Origin: Amycolatopsis sp. EV170708-02-1
GTDB lineage: Bacteria; Actinomycetota; Actinomycetes; Mycobacteriales; Pseudonocardiaceae
Assembly: GCF_022479115.1 (NCBI RefSeq)
Contig: NZ_CP092497.1
Coordinates: forward strand, 4,526,001-4,590,000
Length of the DNA stretch: 64,000 nt
Direction: 5' to 3'
Numbering within the stretch: the stretch's first letter is position 1; every line of letters starts with the position of its first letter. The position numbers and the translations under genes were made by a program. The notes beneath the pieces are model-generated. The model ran no database searches. It was not told where the DNA came from and saw only the letters and a list, made by a program, of their open reading frames with translations. Below are positions 7,993 through 17,068 of this stretch, piece after piece.

Positions 7993-8325
7993 TGGTACTC
8001 CCAGCTGCCGGGGCTGCGCGAGTGCCGCACCCGGCAGTCTATGTGTCGTGGGTCACCATGAGCTACCCAGAACCGGGCTTGGTCAACCGGGCTCCATCAG
8101 GCGAGTCGAGGACTGGCTGAACGTTCGCGGGGCCGAGACCGCTGTCAAGATCAGGTGAAGCGAGCGCTCGCGTTCGGAAGGAGATGCTGGGTTCGGTACT
8201 CCCGGGACCCTAGGGTTTCGCTTCTGGGGAGGGAAGTAGCCGCACGCAGACTCAAGCGGAACCCGCACACATCTCCGAGGAACGCTGCATCATCGACAAG
8301 ATGGCGTTCGTCTGAGGTGCCGGTT
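7993..8325. other. Intergenic stretch upstream of the AraC gene
   Basis: Contains the AraC gene's upstream region. I see no convincing open frame, repeat or RNA. Short frames on both strands lack coding character. The right part merges into the decayed transposase remnant. Confidence 0.4.
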
Positions 8326-8530
8326 CGGCGCCAGGCAAGCCGAGTTGGCGGTGAACACCTGCCGCGGCGGAGCACTTCAGGTCGGCATGCACCTGCTCGA
8401 TGACCGCGTGCCCCAGGTGGGTCTTGTCCGCGGTGACGATGTTGAGGGCCTTGGTCAGCCGTGGTGAAGAACGCTTGGTGCCACCATGCGTCGAGCAGCG
8501 TGGCCTGGTCGGACGGCTTGCTCTTTCAGT
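8326..8530 (-). pseudogene. IS1380-family transposase, C-terminal remnant
   Basis: Read on the minus strand across frames, the region gives LLDAWWHQAFFTT, then HLGHAVIEQVHADLK and finally VFTANSACLA. These correspond in order to the conserved C-terminal blocks of IS1380 transposases (the H-A-F-x-T block, the HRGHAVIEQVIADLK block and the FTANSAWL block). At least two frame changes, including one in the +1 sense, separate the blocks and no start is present, so it is dead. It marks the left side of the accessory region. Confidence 0.65.
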
Positions 8531-8870
8531 CTTGAAGTCGGGGATTTAGCGGACCGCGAACCGACCGGCACGTGGTCGGCCTCGCGGCCGCACCTTCCTC
8601 GAGATGTACCGCGACAGCGTCAAGAATCCGAAGCCGTGACCTCTGACGACCTTAATGCCTCGTGCGGAATGGAGCGTCACCGTGGCTGAAAGCGACATCG
8701 CGCCCCGAGGGACTTGACGTCGGATGGACCTGGCACTGATTTGTCCTGCTGGCGGCCGGACTCCGGGGCGCGCCGGCGCCAGAGGCATCGCTCGGTCGCC
8801 GCCCTCGCGGAGCCGGATGCGAACATGTGTTCTATTGTCGTGCTTGTTGTGTGATCGATCGCGGCGTGAC
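8531..8870. other. Non-coding or decayed stretch left of the CRISPR region
   Basis: No gene, repeat or RNA that I can support. The right end becomes less GC-rich (8820-8865) and may carry the promoter for the small gene starting at 8871. Confidence 0.35.
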
Positions 8871-9355
8871 GTGAAGGTCAGGGAGGTGGACGGGCTGGGT
8901 TGGCTGGTGAGGGAGCGTGTCACTGGGCGTGAGTGGCGCGTGGAAACAAGTGACATGGCGTGGGAAGCCGGAGGCTACGACCTCGGGCGCTTTGAAGTCC
9001 ACGTGCTTGGTGAACAAGTGGTGGGCGCTCCGGACGGCTTTCCCGACCCGACGTCATTCGAGAGTGTCGCTGATAGGTGTTGAGAGCGGCTGGCGGGGTT
9101 GTGATGAGACTTGTGGTGTTCGGTGATGGTGGCACAGGGGGTGCGGCTGCTGCGTCGTTGGCTGACTGGGCGGTGGCATCTGGCTGGTGCAGCTTCGGGA
9201 TGTCGCTGAGACGAGCTGGGTTCGCGCCAATCGGTTCGCGGAGACCACCCGATATGCAGCGGCCCTGTTGCGCAGTCCGGTGCTGGGACAGGCTGATGCC
9301 GAATCACAGGCCGATGGAAGCCGCCCGCGCGAACACGCTGATCTACGTTTAGGCT
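8871..9355 (+). pseudogene. Hypothetical protein, apparently broken into three frames
   Basis: A GTG at 8871 opens a 70-residue frame (VREVDGLGWLVRERVTGREW, then YDLGRFEVHVLGEQVVGAPDGFPD) ending at 9083. The next frame continues without a gap (LRAAGGVVMRLVVFGDGGTGG) and a third continues VQLRDVAETSWVRANRFAETTRYAAALL up to the first CRISPR repeat. Both frame changes are of the minus-one type, so a single gene of about 160 codons missing two bases is a reasonable reading. I recognise no family. It sits immediately upstream of the array. Confidence 0.4.
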
Positions 9356-9360
9356 CGCCA

Positions 9361-9805
9361 GGACCAGCCCGGCTGGCGCGGGAGAACGAACGCCCCATCA
9401 AAGAGGTGCGGCTGTTCGGGGGATCGATCATTCCCACTCGTGCGGGGGAGAACGTCGTGCAGGCGGTGAAGGCCGTGCACGAGGCCGGACCATTCCCGCT
9501 CGCGCGGGGAGAACAACCTCGGGCTGGCCACCGATGACCACGGCAGCGGACCAGCCCCGCTTGCGCGGGGAGAACCTGTCCACCTGGCCGACCGAAGTTA
9601 CTGGGCGGGGACCAGCCCCGCTCGCGCGGGGAGAACCAGTTCCCGTTGTCGCGGTCGGGAGTAGCCCGGTCGTACGGGGAAGACGTCAATGGTGTGCAGG
9701 TGGTGCCGTCGCAGTGGGAACCAGCCCTGCTAGTGCGGGGAAGGCCCGGTCATTTAGCTTCCTTCACGACCAACGCTGGGACCAGCCCCGCCTACACGGG
9801 AAGAC
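9361..9805 (-). CRISPR. CRISPR array A1 (type I-E), about 8 repeats
   Basis: Repeats of about 28 bases begin near 9361, 9424, 9487, 9548, 9609, 9657, 9717 and 9779, mostly at a 61-62 base period (one spacer is shortened). On the plus strand each reads GGACCAGCCCCGC-x-CGCGGGGAGAAC or close variants. This is the reverse complement of the type I-E repeat, so crRNA is read on the minus strand. Left repeats are more degenerate than right ones. An AT-rich leader-like sequence abuts the right end, as expected for minus-strand transcription. Confidence 0.93.
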
Positions 9806-9916
9806 ACTACTTGACCTGGTTGTCTGAAAATCGTAGTGGCGAATTTTATTCAGTCTGGTTTCAGTCACGTCGGATCATAATCCTTAATCAGGCGGTCCGG
9901 CTTGCCTGTCGGAGGC
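9806..9916 (-). promoter_or_regulatory. CRISPR leader copy L1
   Basis: AT-rich 110-base sequence directly abutting the last repeat of array A1 (the junction reads CACTACTTGACCTGG). It contains GGCGAATTTTATTCAGTCTG. Closely similar copies occur at 23322 and 33087, and in two of the three cases the copy abuts a repeat at the same base. This is the position expected of a leader serving leftward transcription and spacer integration. Confidence 0.72.
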
Positions 9917-10064
9917 GGAGCCAGCCCTGCTCGCGCGGGGAAGACAGTGCCACGACAAGGCGGGCTATCCGGGGTCACGGATTAGCCCCTCCTGTGCGGG
10001 GACGACCCGGCATCCGGAGTGGACGGAAACGATCGCCGGGCACCCCCGCTCGCGCGGGGACGAC
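9917..10064 (-). CRISPR. CRISPR array A2 (type I-E), 3 repeats
   Basis: Three repeats in the same orientation near 9917, 9979 and 10039, ending GCGGGGAAGAC or GCGGGGACGAC. The array lies right of leader L1 and next to cas3, so L1 cannot be its leader; its own would lie in 10065-10306, where I see no copy of the L1 sequence. Confidence 0.88.
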
Positions 10065-10306
10065 GCCATGTGGTTCTTGTCATCGCCCCAACCCTTGGGT
10101 TGGAGCCTGTCAAGCGTGGCCGCTGTTCTCCCTGGTGTCCAGTCAACCCCAACCATATATGTGAACTTTCCTCAGGTTGTCCAAGAATGGTGCCGGCGGA
10201 GCATTGGGAGAGATCGATTTGTCCTTAATCTGAAGTGCGACTTAGCCGAGCGTATTGAAAACGTAGCTTATGGGCGTGATTTACGCGTATTTCTCTTGAG
10301 GGAGGG
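10065..10306. promoter_or_regulatory. cas upstream region with a 16-base perfect palindrome
   Basis: A relatively AT-rich 242-base gap between array A2 and cas3. It holds the perfect palindrome CCAACCCTTGGGTTGG at 10088-10103, a candidate operator, and the promoter for the rightward cas operon must lie here. The purine-rich AGGGAGGG just before the GTG at 10307 is the likely ribosome site of cas3. Confidence 0.5.
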
Positions 10307-12739
10307 GTGGATTCGCGGAGGGTTCGACGGTGGCTAAAGTGGCCAGCCTCGTCAGGGGAGCAACGCAAAGTTTGGTGTGAGGTGGGGGAGTTGGGCGTGG
10401 CGTTGCCTGGGACGGTTGTGCCATGGGGCAAGTCTTCGGAGCTTGGTGGTTGCCATCCGTTGATTTGTCATTCGTTGGATACTGCCGCGGTTGCCCAGCG
10501 GTTGGTGGACGTCATGCTGGGCGGGGTCGTGCGAGCACATCTCGCCGAAATTTTCCCCGACCCTGCGCTGTCGCGTTCGTGGGTGCCGCTTTTGTGCGGG
10601 CTGCACGACATCGGGAAGTACGCGCCTGACTTCCAGGCGTTGGTCTACGAGCTTGCGGTGAAGCGTTTCGAGGGGCTGGCGATCGAAGATCTCGACATGG
10701 TCCGTAAGCCTGCTGGGATGGGGCGACGGGTAGATGCGCCACACGGGATCCTGACCGCCCTGCATGTCAGGGGCATGCTGGAGTCTTGGGGCGCGGCCAA
10801 GGGCCCGGCGTTGCGTGTCTCGGAGGTCTTGGGCGGGCATCACGGTCATTTCCCTGCCGGTGAAGCAGTTCGCCAGGCGCGTGGTGAGCGCAACGCGCAT
10901 GGCGGAGAGAAGTGGGCGGCGTGGCGTACGGCGCTGGTTCTTGACGTGATCAGGCTCCGAGGCGTGCCGGAGCCCGGCCTTGTTGAGTGGCGGGATTTGA
11001 GAATGTCGCTGCCTGCGGCGGTCGGGTTGGCGGCGCTGACCGCCGTGAGCGACTGGGTGGCCTCGGATAGCAGCAACTTCCCGGCCCTGGAGCCTGGCGC
11101 CGACTTAAGCGTGTACGCGGAGACGTGTGACACGAAGGCTGACGAGGCGGTCGCACGGTCGGGGATGTCGCCGTGGTCGCCTCCGGCTCAGGCGGACTTC
11201 GAGACGTTGTTCCGGCGTGCACCTCGTCCTGTTCAACAGGTTGTCGAGCGGGTGACGTCGGAGTTGGCGGAGCCTGTTCTGCTGGTGGTCGAGGCGCCGA
11301 CGGGGGAGGGGAAGTCGAAGGCGGCTCTGCAGGCTGCGACGTCGATGGTGAGACAGCTCGGGGTGTCGGGCTTCTACGTCGCGATGCCGACTCAGGCGAC
11401 CAGCAATCAGATGCTGCTGGAGATCCAGTCCATGCTGCACGAGCTGGGCGATGAAACCCCGGTGAATCTGGTGCACGCCGGTGTCAAACCGGCGGACGTC
11501 GGTCGGGACGCGGGCGACGACGATGTTGCGGCGCGATCGTGGTTTACGCGGAAGAGGAGTCTGTTGGCGCGGCTTGGTTGTGGGACAACCGATCAGGTGT
11601 TGAAGGGCGCGATCCGTTCCGGGCATGTGTTCGTTCGTCTTGCCGCGTTGTCGAACAAGGTGGTCGTGTTCGACGAGGTGCACGCTTATGACGTCTATAT
11701 GTCGACGTTGCTGGAGCGGCTGCTGATGTGGCTGGGCGCGCTCGGCACTCCTGTCATCCTGCTGTCGGCGACGCTCCCGGCCGGGCGAAGGCACGCGCTG
11801 ATCGCGGCCTGGCAGGCTGGCCGCCGCGGATGGCCACCGCAGCAGATTCCCGCGGCGCTCTCGACGGTGTCCTACCCGCGCGTCACGGTCGCCACGGAAA
11901 CCGGTGTCACCGAACACTCTGCGGGGGTCTCGAAGTTGAACAAGGACCGCCGGATTCACCTGAGCCGTGTCGACGACGACAAGATCGTGAACTGGCTTCT
12001 CGATGAGGCGAGCCAGGACCGTTGTGTCGCGGTGGTCCACAATCTCGTGCGGCGGGCGATCAAAACCTACGACTCCTTGAAGAAGCGGATCGATGAGCTT
12101 CCGGAAGTCGAGAGGCAGCTGCTTATCGCGATCAATGGCACGCTCCCCGCAGGGCAGCGCCGTGACGTCGAGCAGCAGCTAAGGGACCTTTTCGGCGAGG
12201 ACGGTGTCCGGCCGCAGCGGGCGATCGTGATCGGTACGCAGGTGCTGGAGCAGAGTCTCGACCTCGATTTCGACACCATGCTCACGGATCTTGCTCCGAT
12301 CGATGCGCTGATTCAGCGGGCCGGCCGGATCCACCGGCATCGACGTGACCAGTCACGCGGACCGCTCCGCCTGGTCATCACCGGGGTCACCGACCGTCAG
12401 GAGGGGCCGCAGTTTCCGCCTTATCTACGGAACGTGTACGCGCCGATCGCGTTGATGCGCACGTGGGCTCTGCTTCGTGACCGGCCGCACATCGACTCAC
12501 CCGCCGAGGTGTCACACCTCGTCGATCAGGTCTACGGAGGTGAGGTCGAGTGCCCCCAGGGGTGGACCGATGCCTGGCGAAAGGAAGAGGAGCATCTCCG
12601 AGCCCTGCGCAAGCGAGACAGCGCGGCCGCCAGAACGCTGTATCTGCCTATGCCGCACGCGGTCGAGGACCTCGCCGAGCTCACTGAACGGCCGAAAAGT
12701 ACCAAGCAGACACGAAAGCAGTCGGGGAGCCGGAGATGA
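10307..12739 (+). CDS. cas3: CRISPR-associated helicase-nuclease Cas3 (type I-E), lacking its C-terminal domain
   Basis: 810 residues. The N-terminal HD nuclease shows H50, H55-S-L-D, the LHD motif H100-D101 and later GGHHGHF. The SF2 helicase shows Walker A GEGKS at 333-337, DEVH at 456-459, LLSATLP, and the motif V/VI block GTQVLEQSLDLDFDTM with QRAGRIHRH. Cas3 is recruited by Cascade and degrades the displaced DNA strand. Typical I-E Cas3 is 880-940 residues; here the final domain is on the next, overlapping frame. The start is a GTG with GGGAGG upstream. The stop lies three bases after a GGGG run at 12724-12727, where one extra base would fuse both frames. Confidence 0.95.
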   Translation: MDSRRVRRWLKWPASSGEQRKVWCEVGELGVALPGTVVPWGKSSELGGCHPLICHSLDTAAVAQRLVDVMLGGVVRAHLAEIFPDPALSRSWVPLLCGLHDIGKYAPDFQALVYELAVKRFEGLAIEDLDMVRKPAGMGRRVDAPHGILTALHVRGMLESWGAAKGPALRVSEVLGGHHGHFPAGEAVRQARGERNAHGGEKWAAWRTALVLDVIRLRGVPEPGLVEWRDLRMSLPAAVGLAALTAVSDWVASDSSNFPALEPGADLSVYAETCDTKADEAVARSGMSPWSPPAQADFETLFRRAPRPVQQVVERVTSELAEPVLLVVEAPTGEGKSKAALQAATSMVRQLGVSGFYVAMPTQATSNQMLLEIQSMLHELGDETPVNLVHAGVKPADVGRDAGDDDVAARSWFTRKRSLLARLGCGTTDQVLKGAIRSGHVFVRLAALSNKVVVFDEVHAYDVYMSTLLERLLMWLGALGTPVILLSATLPAGRRHALIAAWQAGRRGWPPQQIPAALSTVSYPRVTVATETGVTEHSAGVSKLNKDRRIHLSRVDDDKIVNWLLDEASQDRCVAVVHNLVRRAIKTYDSLKKRIDELPEVERQLLIAINGTLPAGQRRDVEQQLRDLFGEDGVRPQRAIVIGTQVLEQSLDLDFDTMLTDLAPIDALIQRAGRIHRHRRDQSRGPLRLVITGVTDRQEGPQFPPYLRNVYAPIALMRTWALLRDRPHIDSPAEVSHLVDQVYGGEVECPQGWTDAWRKEEEHLRALRKRDSAAARTLYLPMPHAVEDLAELTERPKSTKQTRKQSGSRR

Positions 12740-13056
12740 CGGACGACGAAGGTGACGTCGAACGGTCGGTCCGCGTGGTGCTGTTCCGCCGCGACTCCGC
12801 AGGTGTGCCACGTCCGATATGGAGTGACGGATCGGAGGAGCTGTTGGATTCAGCTGCTGTCCTTGTCGCTCCGGAGAACGTTCCCCGGCAGGTGGTGCAC
12901 GCCTTACTGGAGTGTGAGGTGCTGTCCGAATTCGCGGCTGATCCGTGGCTGAACCAGCACCGCGCACTGGTCTTCGATGACAACAGGTGCGAGGTCGGCG
13001 GCTACACGCTGGCCTACCACGACCAGTTCGGCGTCTATGCGATCGAGGAGACATGA
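12736..13056 (+). CDS. Cas3 C-terminal domain as a separate reading frame
   Basis: 106 residues, start ATG overlapping the cas3 stop (ATGA) and stop overlapping cas8e (ATGA). The sequence SVRVVLFRRDSAGVPRPIW, the LNQHRALVFDD strand and the closing GGYTLAYHDQFGVYAIEE correspond to the accessory C-terminal domain that ends type I-E Cas3. Together 810 + 106 residues give a normal Cas3 length. Either the domain is supplied in trans by coupled translation, or a base is missing in the G run upstream. I do not regard it as an independent new cas gene. Confidence 0.72.
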   Translation: MTDDEGDVERSVRVVLFRRDSAGVPRPIWSDGSEELLDSAAVLVAPENVPRQVVHALLECEVLSEFAADPWLNQHRALVFDDNRCEVGGYTLAYHDQFGVYAIEET

Positions 13057-14639
13057 CGACCCCCTTCGACCTCAGCGTCGAACCTTGGATCCCTGTCGTT
13101 CGCCTCGATGGCACGCGCGAGGACGTGAGCTTGCATGATGTGCTGCTGCAGGCACACGAGATCCGCAGGATCGTGGGAGAGACCCCACCGATGACCGCCG
13201 CGCTATATAGGCTGCTCCTGGCACTGCTACACAGGGTTTACGGGCCGGCTCGCCGCGGCGACTGGGGTGAGTTGTGGTCGGCCAAGGCGTTCAGCGTGGC
13301 CCCGCTTGATCGTCATCTCGAGGCCCATGAGTTCGATCTGTTCCATCCTGAGGTGCCGTTCCTGCAATGCCCGGCACTTCCGGAGGAAAAGGGCAGTACC
13401 GTCGCGAAGCTGATCCCGCACAAATCTGTGGGGAACAACGCGACGTTGTTCGACCACACCGTCGTGTCGGATCGTGTGGAGGTGTCACCGACTGCGGCGG
13501 CGCGGTGGCTGGTGACTGCTCAGGCGTTCGACCCGGGTGGTATGAAGACCCCTTACGAGAAGGACAAGTCTTCGGAACGCGCACCGTGCAGCAGCCTTGG
13601 GGTCGTCCTCCTTGAGGGACGGACGCTGAAGGAAACCCTTTTGCTGAACGCGGTCTCCTACGATCCGCAGGCCGAGAAGCCGCCGATGACAACCATGGAA
13701 GATGCTCCTGCTTGGGAGCGCGGCGCGCCTCTCCCCACACCGGGCAGCCGTGATCCGCTGGGGTGGACCGATTTGCTGACGTGGCCGTCCCGGCGTATCA
13801 GGCTGATTCCAGAAGTCGTTGATGGCGAGCAGATCGTCACCAGGGTGGTCCTCACGCCTGGCGTGCGCCTGAAGGGCAGCCTGCCCGACCTGGAGATCAT
13901 GGCGGCGTTCCGTACGCCCCGCGCGGTGAACGGGAAGATCAAGCCGGGTACTCCGATGCTGCCGATCCGGCTACATCCGGTTCGCGGGGTCTGGCGGCAC
14001 AGTGTCGAACTGCTGCTGCACGATCCACGGGAGGAGGAACGGACACGACAGCGACCCCGTGCCCTGAAACAGATCGCCGATCTCACCGAAGCCGGATACA
14101 TCCCGGACGACACCGTCTACACGTTGCGCGTGTTCGGGCAGAAGCTCGATAAGAACGCGTCCGTTGTGGAGGGGTATCTCGAGGAGGAGGTGCCCGCGCC
14201 GGTCGCGTTGATCCGAGCGACCGACAAAGAACTGGCCGGGCTGATCGGGACCGCCATCGAACTCGCCGACGAAGCCGGAGCCGCGCTGCGCGGGATGCAA
14301 CGCGAGTACCACAAAGACATGCGCGCCGAGCCGGACGTCACTCTCGACCTCGCCTACTGGCCGGCGCTGGCCCGGCCGTTCGAGGTGTTCCTGCGTGCGG
14401 TCAACACCGCCCGGCTACAAGGCGCGTCGGAACGGAGCGCCGTCACGGCCTGGCGGCGAGCGGTTCTGCGGATCGCCGAGGGCGCCGCGGAGACGTGGAC
14501 AGCTGGTGTCGCGGCGTCTGATCGCAACCTCAGCATGCTCGGCAAGCAGCACGCGGTGTTCCGGAACCGGCTGTCCAAGATTGCCCGCGTCTTCGACGCC
14601 CGAGCCGCCAAGTACCTCACGAGAGATGAGACCGAGTGA
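13053..14639 (+). CDS. cas8e: Cascade large subunit Cas8e (Cse1/CasA)
   Basis: 528 residues, the usual Cse1 length. It begins MTTPFDLSVEPWIPVVRLDG, the standard Cse1 start (FDLL..PWIPV), followed by SLHDVLLQAHEIRRIVGETPPMTAALYRLLLALLHR. It contains the FHPEVPFLQCPALP segment of the N-terminal domain and the C-terminal four-helix bundle. Cse1 recognises the PAM and recruits Cas3. The ATG at 13053 overlaps the preceding stop; the GTG start of cse2 overlaps its own stop. Confidence 0.95.
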   Translation: MTTPFDLSVEPWIPVVRLDGTREDVSLHDVLLQAHEIRRIVGETPPMTAALYRLLLALLHRVYGPARRGDWGELWSAKAFSVAPLDRHLEAHEFDLFHPEVPFLQCPALPEEKGSTVAKLIPHKSVGNNATLFDHTVVSDRVEVSPTAAARWLVTAQAFDPGGMKTPYEKDKSSERAPCSSLGVVLLEGRTLKETLLLNAVSYDPQAEKPPMTTMEDAPAWERGAPLPTPGSRDPLGWTDLLTWPSRRIRLIPEVVDGEQIVTRVVLTPGVRLKGSLPDLEIMAAFRTPRAVNGKIKPGTPMLPIRLHPVRGVWRHSVELLLHDPREEERTRQRPRALKQIADLTEAGYIPDDTVYTLRVFGQKLDKNASVVEGYLEEEVPAPVALIRATDKELAGLIGTAIELADEAGAALRGMQREYHKDMRAEPDVTLDLAYWPALARPFEVFLRAVNTARLQGASERSAVTAWRRAVLRIAEGAAETWTAGVAASDRNLSMLGKQHAVFRNRLSKIARVFDARAAKYLTRDETE

Positions 14640-15226
14640 CCACCTCCGTCGCTGAACGAAGAGACACCTTCGTCAAAGCCCTCTACTCGCTGCATGCCGG
14701 AGCCAGGTCCGGTATCCCGAAACGGCAATCCGAGTGCCGCCAGGCGCTCGCCCGGCTGCGCCGCAGCCTGACGGGTCCGCGGCAGCAGACCGCTGCCTAC
14801 GAGATCGTGTTCCGGCACGATCCACCCGAGTCCGAGCAGGAAGTCTGGCTTCTGGTCGCGGGCCTGTTCGCTACCCATCCGCAGCCATCGAGGCGCGGTC
14901 ACCGCTCGCTGGGCTCCTCGATGCGGGCACTGCGGGAGAAGCGCGGGCCCGCCGCGGCCCGCCGCTTCGAGCAATTGCTAGGCCGGGAGCGCGACGTCTT
15001 GCCGCATCATCTGCGCCAGGTCATCCGACTGCTGGGCAGTGACGACATCCCTGTCAACTACTCCTCGCTCCTCGACGATCTCGTCGTCCTGATGGGAGAC
15101 GGCTACCGCGACAATCCGGCCCACCGGGTCCGGCTGCGCTGGGCCCGCGACTTCCACAGCCCTGACTACACAGCCACTACCGCTTCGACCGACGACACAA
15201 CAACCTCTTCGCCTGCCTCGGCCTGA
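14636..15226 (+). CDS. cse2: Cascade small subunit Cse2 (CasB, Cas11e)
   Basis: 196 residues. The start is a GTG whose last bases form the stop of cas8e (GTGA). The Cse2 signature is seen in FVKALYSLHAGARSGIPKRQSECRQALARLRR and later GSSMRALREKRGPAAARRFEQLLG and the C-terminal NPAHRVRLRWARDFHS. Two copies form the belly of Cascade and stabilise the R-loop. Position between cas8e and cas7e is canonical for type I-E. Confidence 0.93.
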   Translation: MTTSVAERRDTFVKALYSLHAGARSGIPKRQSECRQALARLRRSLTGPRQQTAAYEIVFRHDPPESEQEVWLLVAGLFATHPQPSRRGHRSLGSSMRALREKRGPAAARRFEQLLGRERDVLPHHLRQVIRLLGSDDIPVNYSSLLDDLVVLMGDGYRDNPAHRVRLRWARDFHSPDYTATTASTDDTTTSSPASA

Positions 15227-15243
15227 CCCTTTCGGAGACCTTC

Positions 15244-16374
15244 GTGATCATCGAGCTTCACCTGCTGCAGTCCTTCCCAGTGAGCAACCTCAACCGCGAC
15301 GACGTCGGCCAGCCCAAGACCGCGACCTTCGGCGGAAGCACCCGCGGCCGTATTTCCAGCCAGTGCCTGAAGCGGTCCGCACGCCAGCTGTTCACTAAGC
15401 ACGGTCTCGACGAAGCAGAGACCGGTGTCCGCACCAAACGCCTCCGCAACGATGCAGCCGCTGTTCTCGTGGACCGTGGCCGAGACGCGGAGACCGCGCC
15501 CGGTGTCGTCACCGCCGGACTCGAACGACTCGGCTTCGGCGTGGACCAGGCCAAGGGACTGACCGAGTACCTGCTGTTCGTCGGCCGGATCGCGATCACC
15601 CACCTTGCCGACTACTGCGACGCGAACTGGGACACGCTCCTGGCCACATCCGCAGGGAAGAACGGGAAGAAGCCGGCGAAGGCCAAGCCCAGCAAGGAAG
15701 CCGCGGCCGAGGCCAAGCGCATGCTCGACGCCACCCGGGTCGCCGATGTGGCGTTGTTCGGGCGGATGATCGCCGACAACAAGGACTTCAACGTCGACGC
15801 TGCCTCCCAGGTCGCGCACGCTCTCTCTACCCACTCGGTGGCTACGGAGTTCGACTTCTACACCGCTGTCGACGACCTCAAGCCGGAAGCGGAATCCGGC
15901 GCCGACATGATCGGCACCGTCGACTTCAACTCCGCCTGCTACTACCGCTACGCCAACCTCGACCTCGACCGGCTCCGCACCAACCTCGCCGGCGACGACC
16001 AGCTGGCCATCCGCGCCGCGGCCGCATGGCTGGGCGCGTTCATCCACGCCGTCCCCAGCGGCAAACAGAACTCGACGGCCGCGCGCACCATGCCCAGCAC
16101 CCTCCTCGGTGTCGTGCGGGAGACCGGCGCCTGGAACCTCGCCAACGCCTTCCTCAAGCCGGTCACCGACGCCGACCTCATAGCCGGGTCCACCACCCGG
16201 CTCACCACACACTTCCAGCAGCTGCGCGGCTTCTACGGCAACAGCGGCATCCGCGCCGCGATCGCCGCCTCCGTGACCGGCGATATCCCCCACGCCGAAC
16301 ACATCGACACCGCCGTCAGCATCGACCAGTTCACCAGCGGTCTCCTGACCGCGGCCGGTGCGGCGACCGCATGA
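15244..16374 (+). CDS. cas7e: Cascade backbone subunit Cas7e (Cse4/CasC)
   Basis: 376 residues, GTG start preceded by GGAG. The opening IIELHLLQSFPVSNLNRDD followed by KTATFGGSTRGRISSQCLKRSAR is diagnostic of type I-E Cas7. Six copies coat the crRNA spacer. The frame is intact. Its stop overlaps the cas5e start as ATGA. Confidence 0.95.
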   Translation: MIIELHLLQSFPVSNLNRDDVGQPKTATFGGSTRGRISSQCLKRSARQLFTKHGLDEAETGVRTKRLRNDAAAVLVDRGRDAETAPGVVTAGLERLGFGVDQAKGLTEYLLFVGRIAITHLADYCDANWDTLLATSAGKNGKKPAKAKPSKEAAAEAKRMLDATRVADVALFGRMIADNKDFNVDAASQVAHALSTHSVATEFDFYTAVDDLKPEAESGADMIGTVDFNSACYYRYANLDLDRLRTNLAGDDQLAIRAAAAWLGAFIHAVPSGKQNSTAARTMPSTLLGVVRETGAWNLANAFLKPVTDADLIAGSTTRLTTHFQQLRGFYGNSGIRAAIAASVTGDIPHAEHIDTAVSIDQFTSGLLTAAGAATA

Positions 16375-17068
16375 CCGCCACCCTGGCGTTGTGCTTCGAC
16401 GCCCCCATGCAGTCCTGGGGGACCCGCTCCCGGGCATCATTCGCGACACCGCCCGTGAACCCACGAAATCCGGCGTCGTCGGGCTCCTGGCCGCCGCCAG
16501 CGGAGCGGAGCGCGACGACAAGAAGAGGATCGCGGAACTGGCCGCCTTGCGCCTCGGTGTCCGCGTCGACCGCGAAGGACTCCTCGAACGGGACTATCAG
16601 ACCGCGCAGAACGTCCCCACCACCCTCGGATCCGGACATCGCACCGTCGTCAGCGAGCGCTACTACCTCGCTGACGCGCTCTTCCTGGTGCTTCTGGAGG
16701 GGCCCGAGACTCGGCTCGCGCCGCTGCGGGATGCCATCAACACACCGAGGTGGCCGTTGTGCTTCGGCCGGCGTGCCTTCGTCCCTGCTCGGCCGCTCGT
16801 CTGCTGCCTCCGCAACGAGCCCCTCGATCACGTCATCCGGACTCACCCGTGGCTCGAGCACCCCGAACGCGTGCACGAGCCGGCCTTCGACGTAGGCCTG
16901 CGGACCATCCTCGACGGCCCGGCAGACGCCGTCGGAGCCGAGCTTCGGCACGACGTCCCGATCTCCTTCGCCCAGGACGACCGCCGCTTCGCCGCACGCA
17001 CTGTCGTCACCGGCGACACACCACTCACCCCCCACATGATCACCACAGGAGTGCCCTCGTGTTCCTGA
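16371..17068 (+). CDS. cas5e: Cascade subunit Cas5e (CasD), frameshifted near 16431
   Basis: The ATG at 16371 starts TATLALCFDAPMQSWGTRSR, the conserved Cas5e N-terminus, but that frame then leaves the family. From about 16431 the frame one base earlier continues IIRDTAREPTKSGVVGLLAAA and runs through a complete Cas5e body to 17068. So a single base seems to be missing in the CCCGGG run at 16429-16434. Cas5e caps the crRNA 5' handle and is essential for Cascade, so the system is inactive unless the break is a sequencing error or is bypassed by frameshifting. The 3' end overlaps cas6e by 10 bases. Confidence 0.88.

Noticed and set aside
9806..9916. L1/L2/L3 as bridge-RNA ends of IS110 elements
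   Set aside because: Two of the three copies have no IS110 gene nearby and abut a CRISPR repeat at the same base; a leader explains this better. Kept as the main alternative in the findings.
12736..13056. New cas gene between cas3 and cas8e
   Set aside because: Sequence pattern and length match the missing C-terminal domain of Cas3, so it is not a novel subunit.
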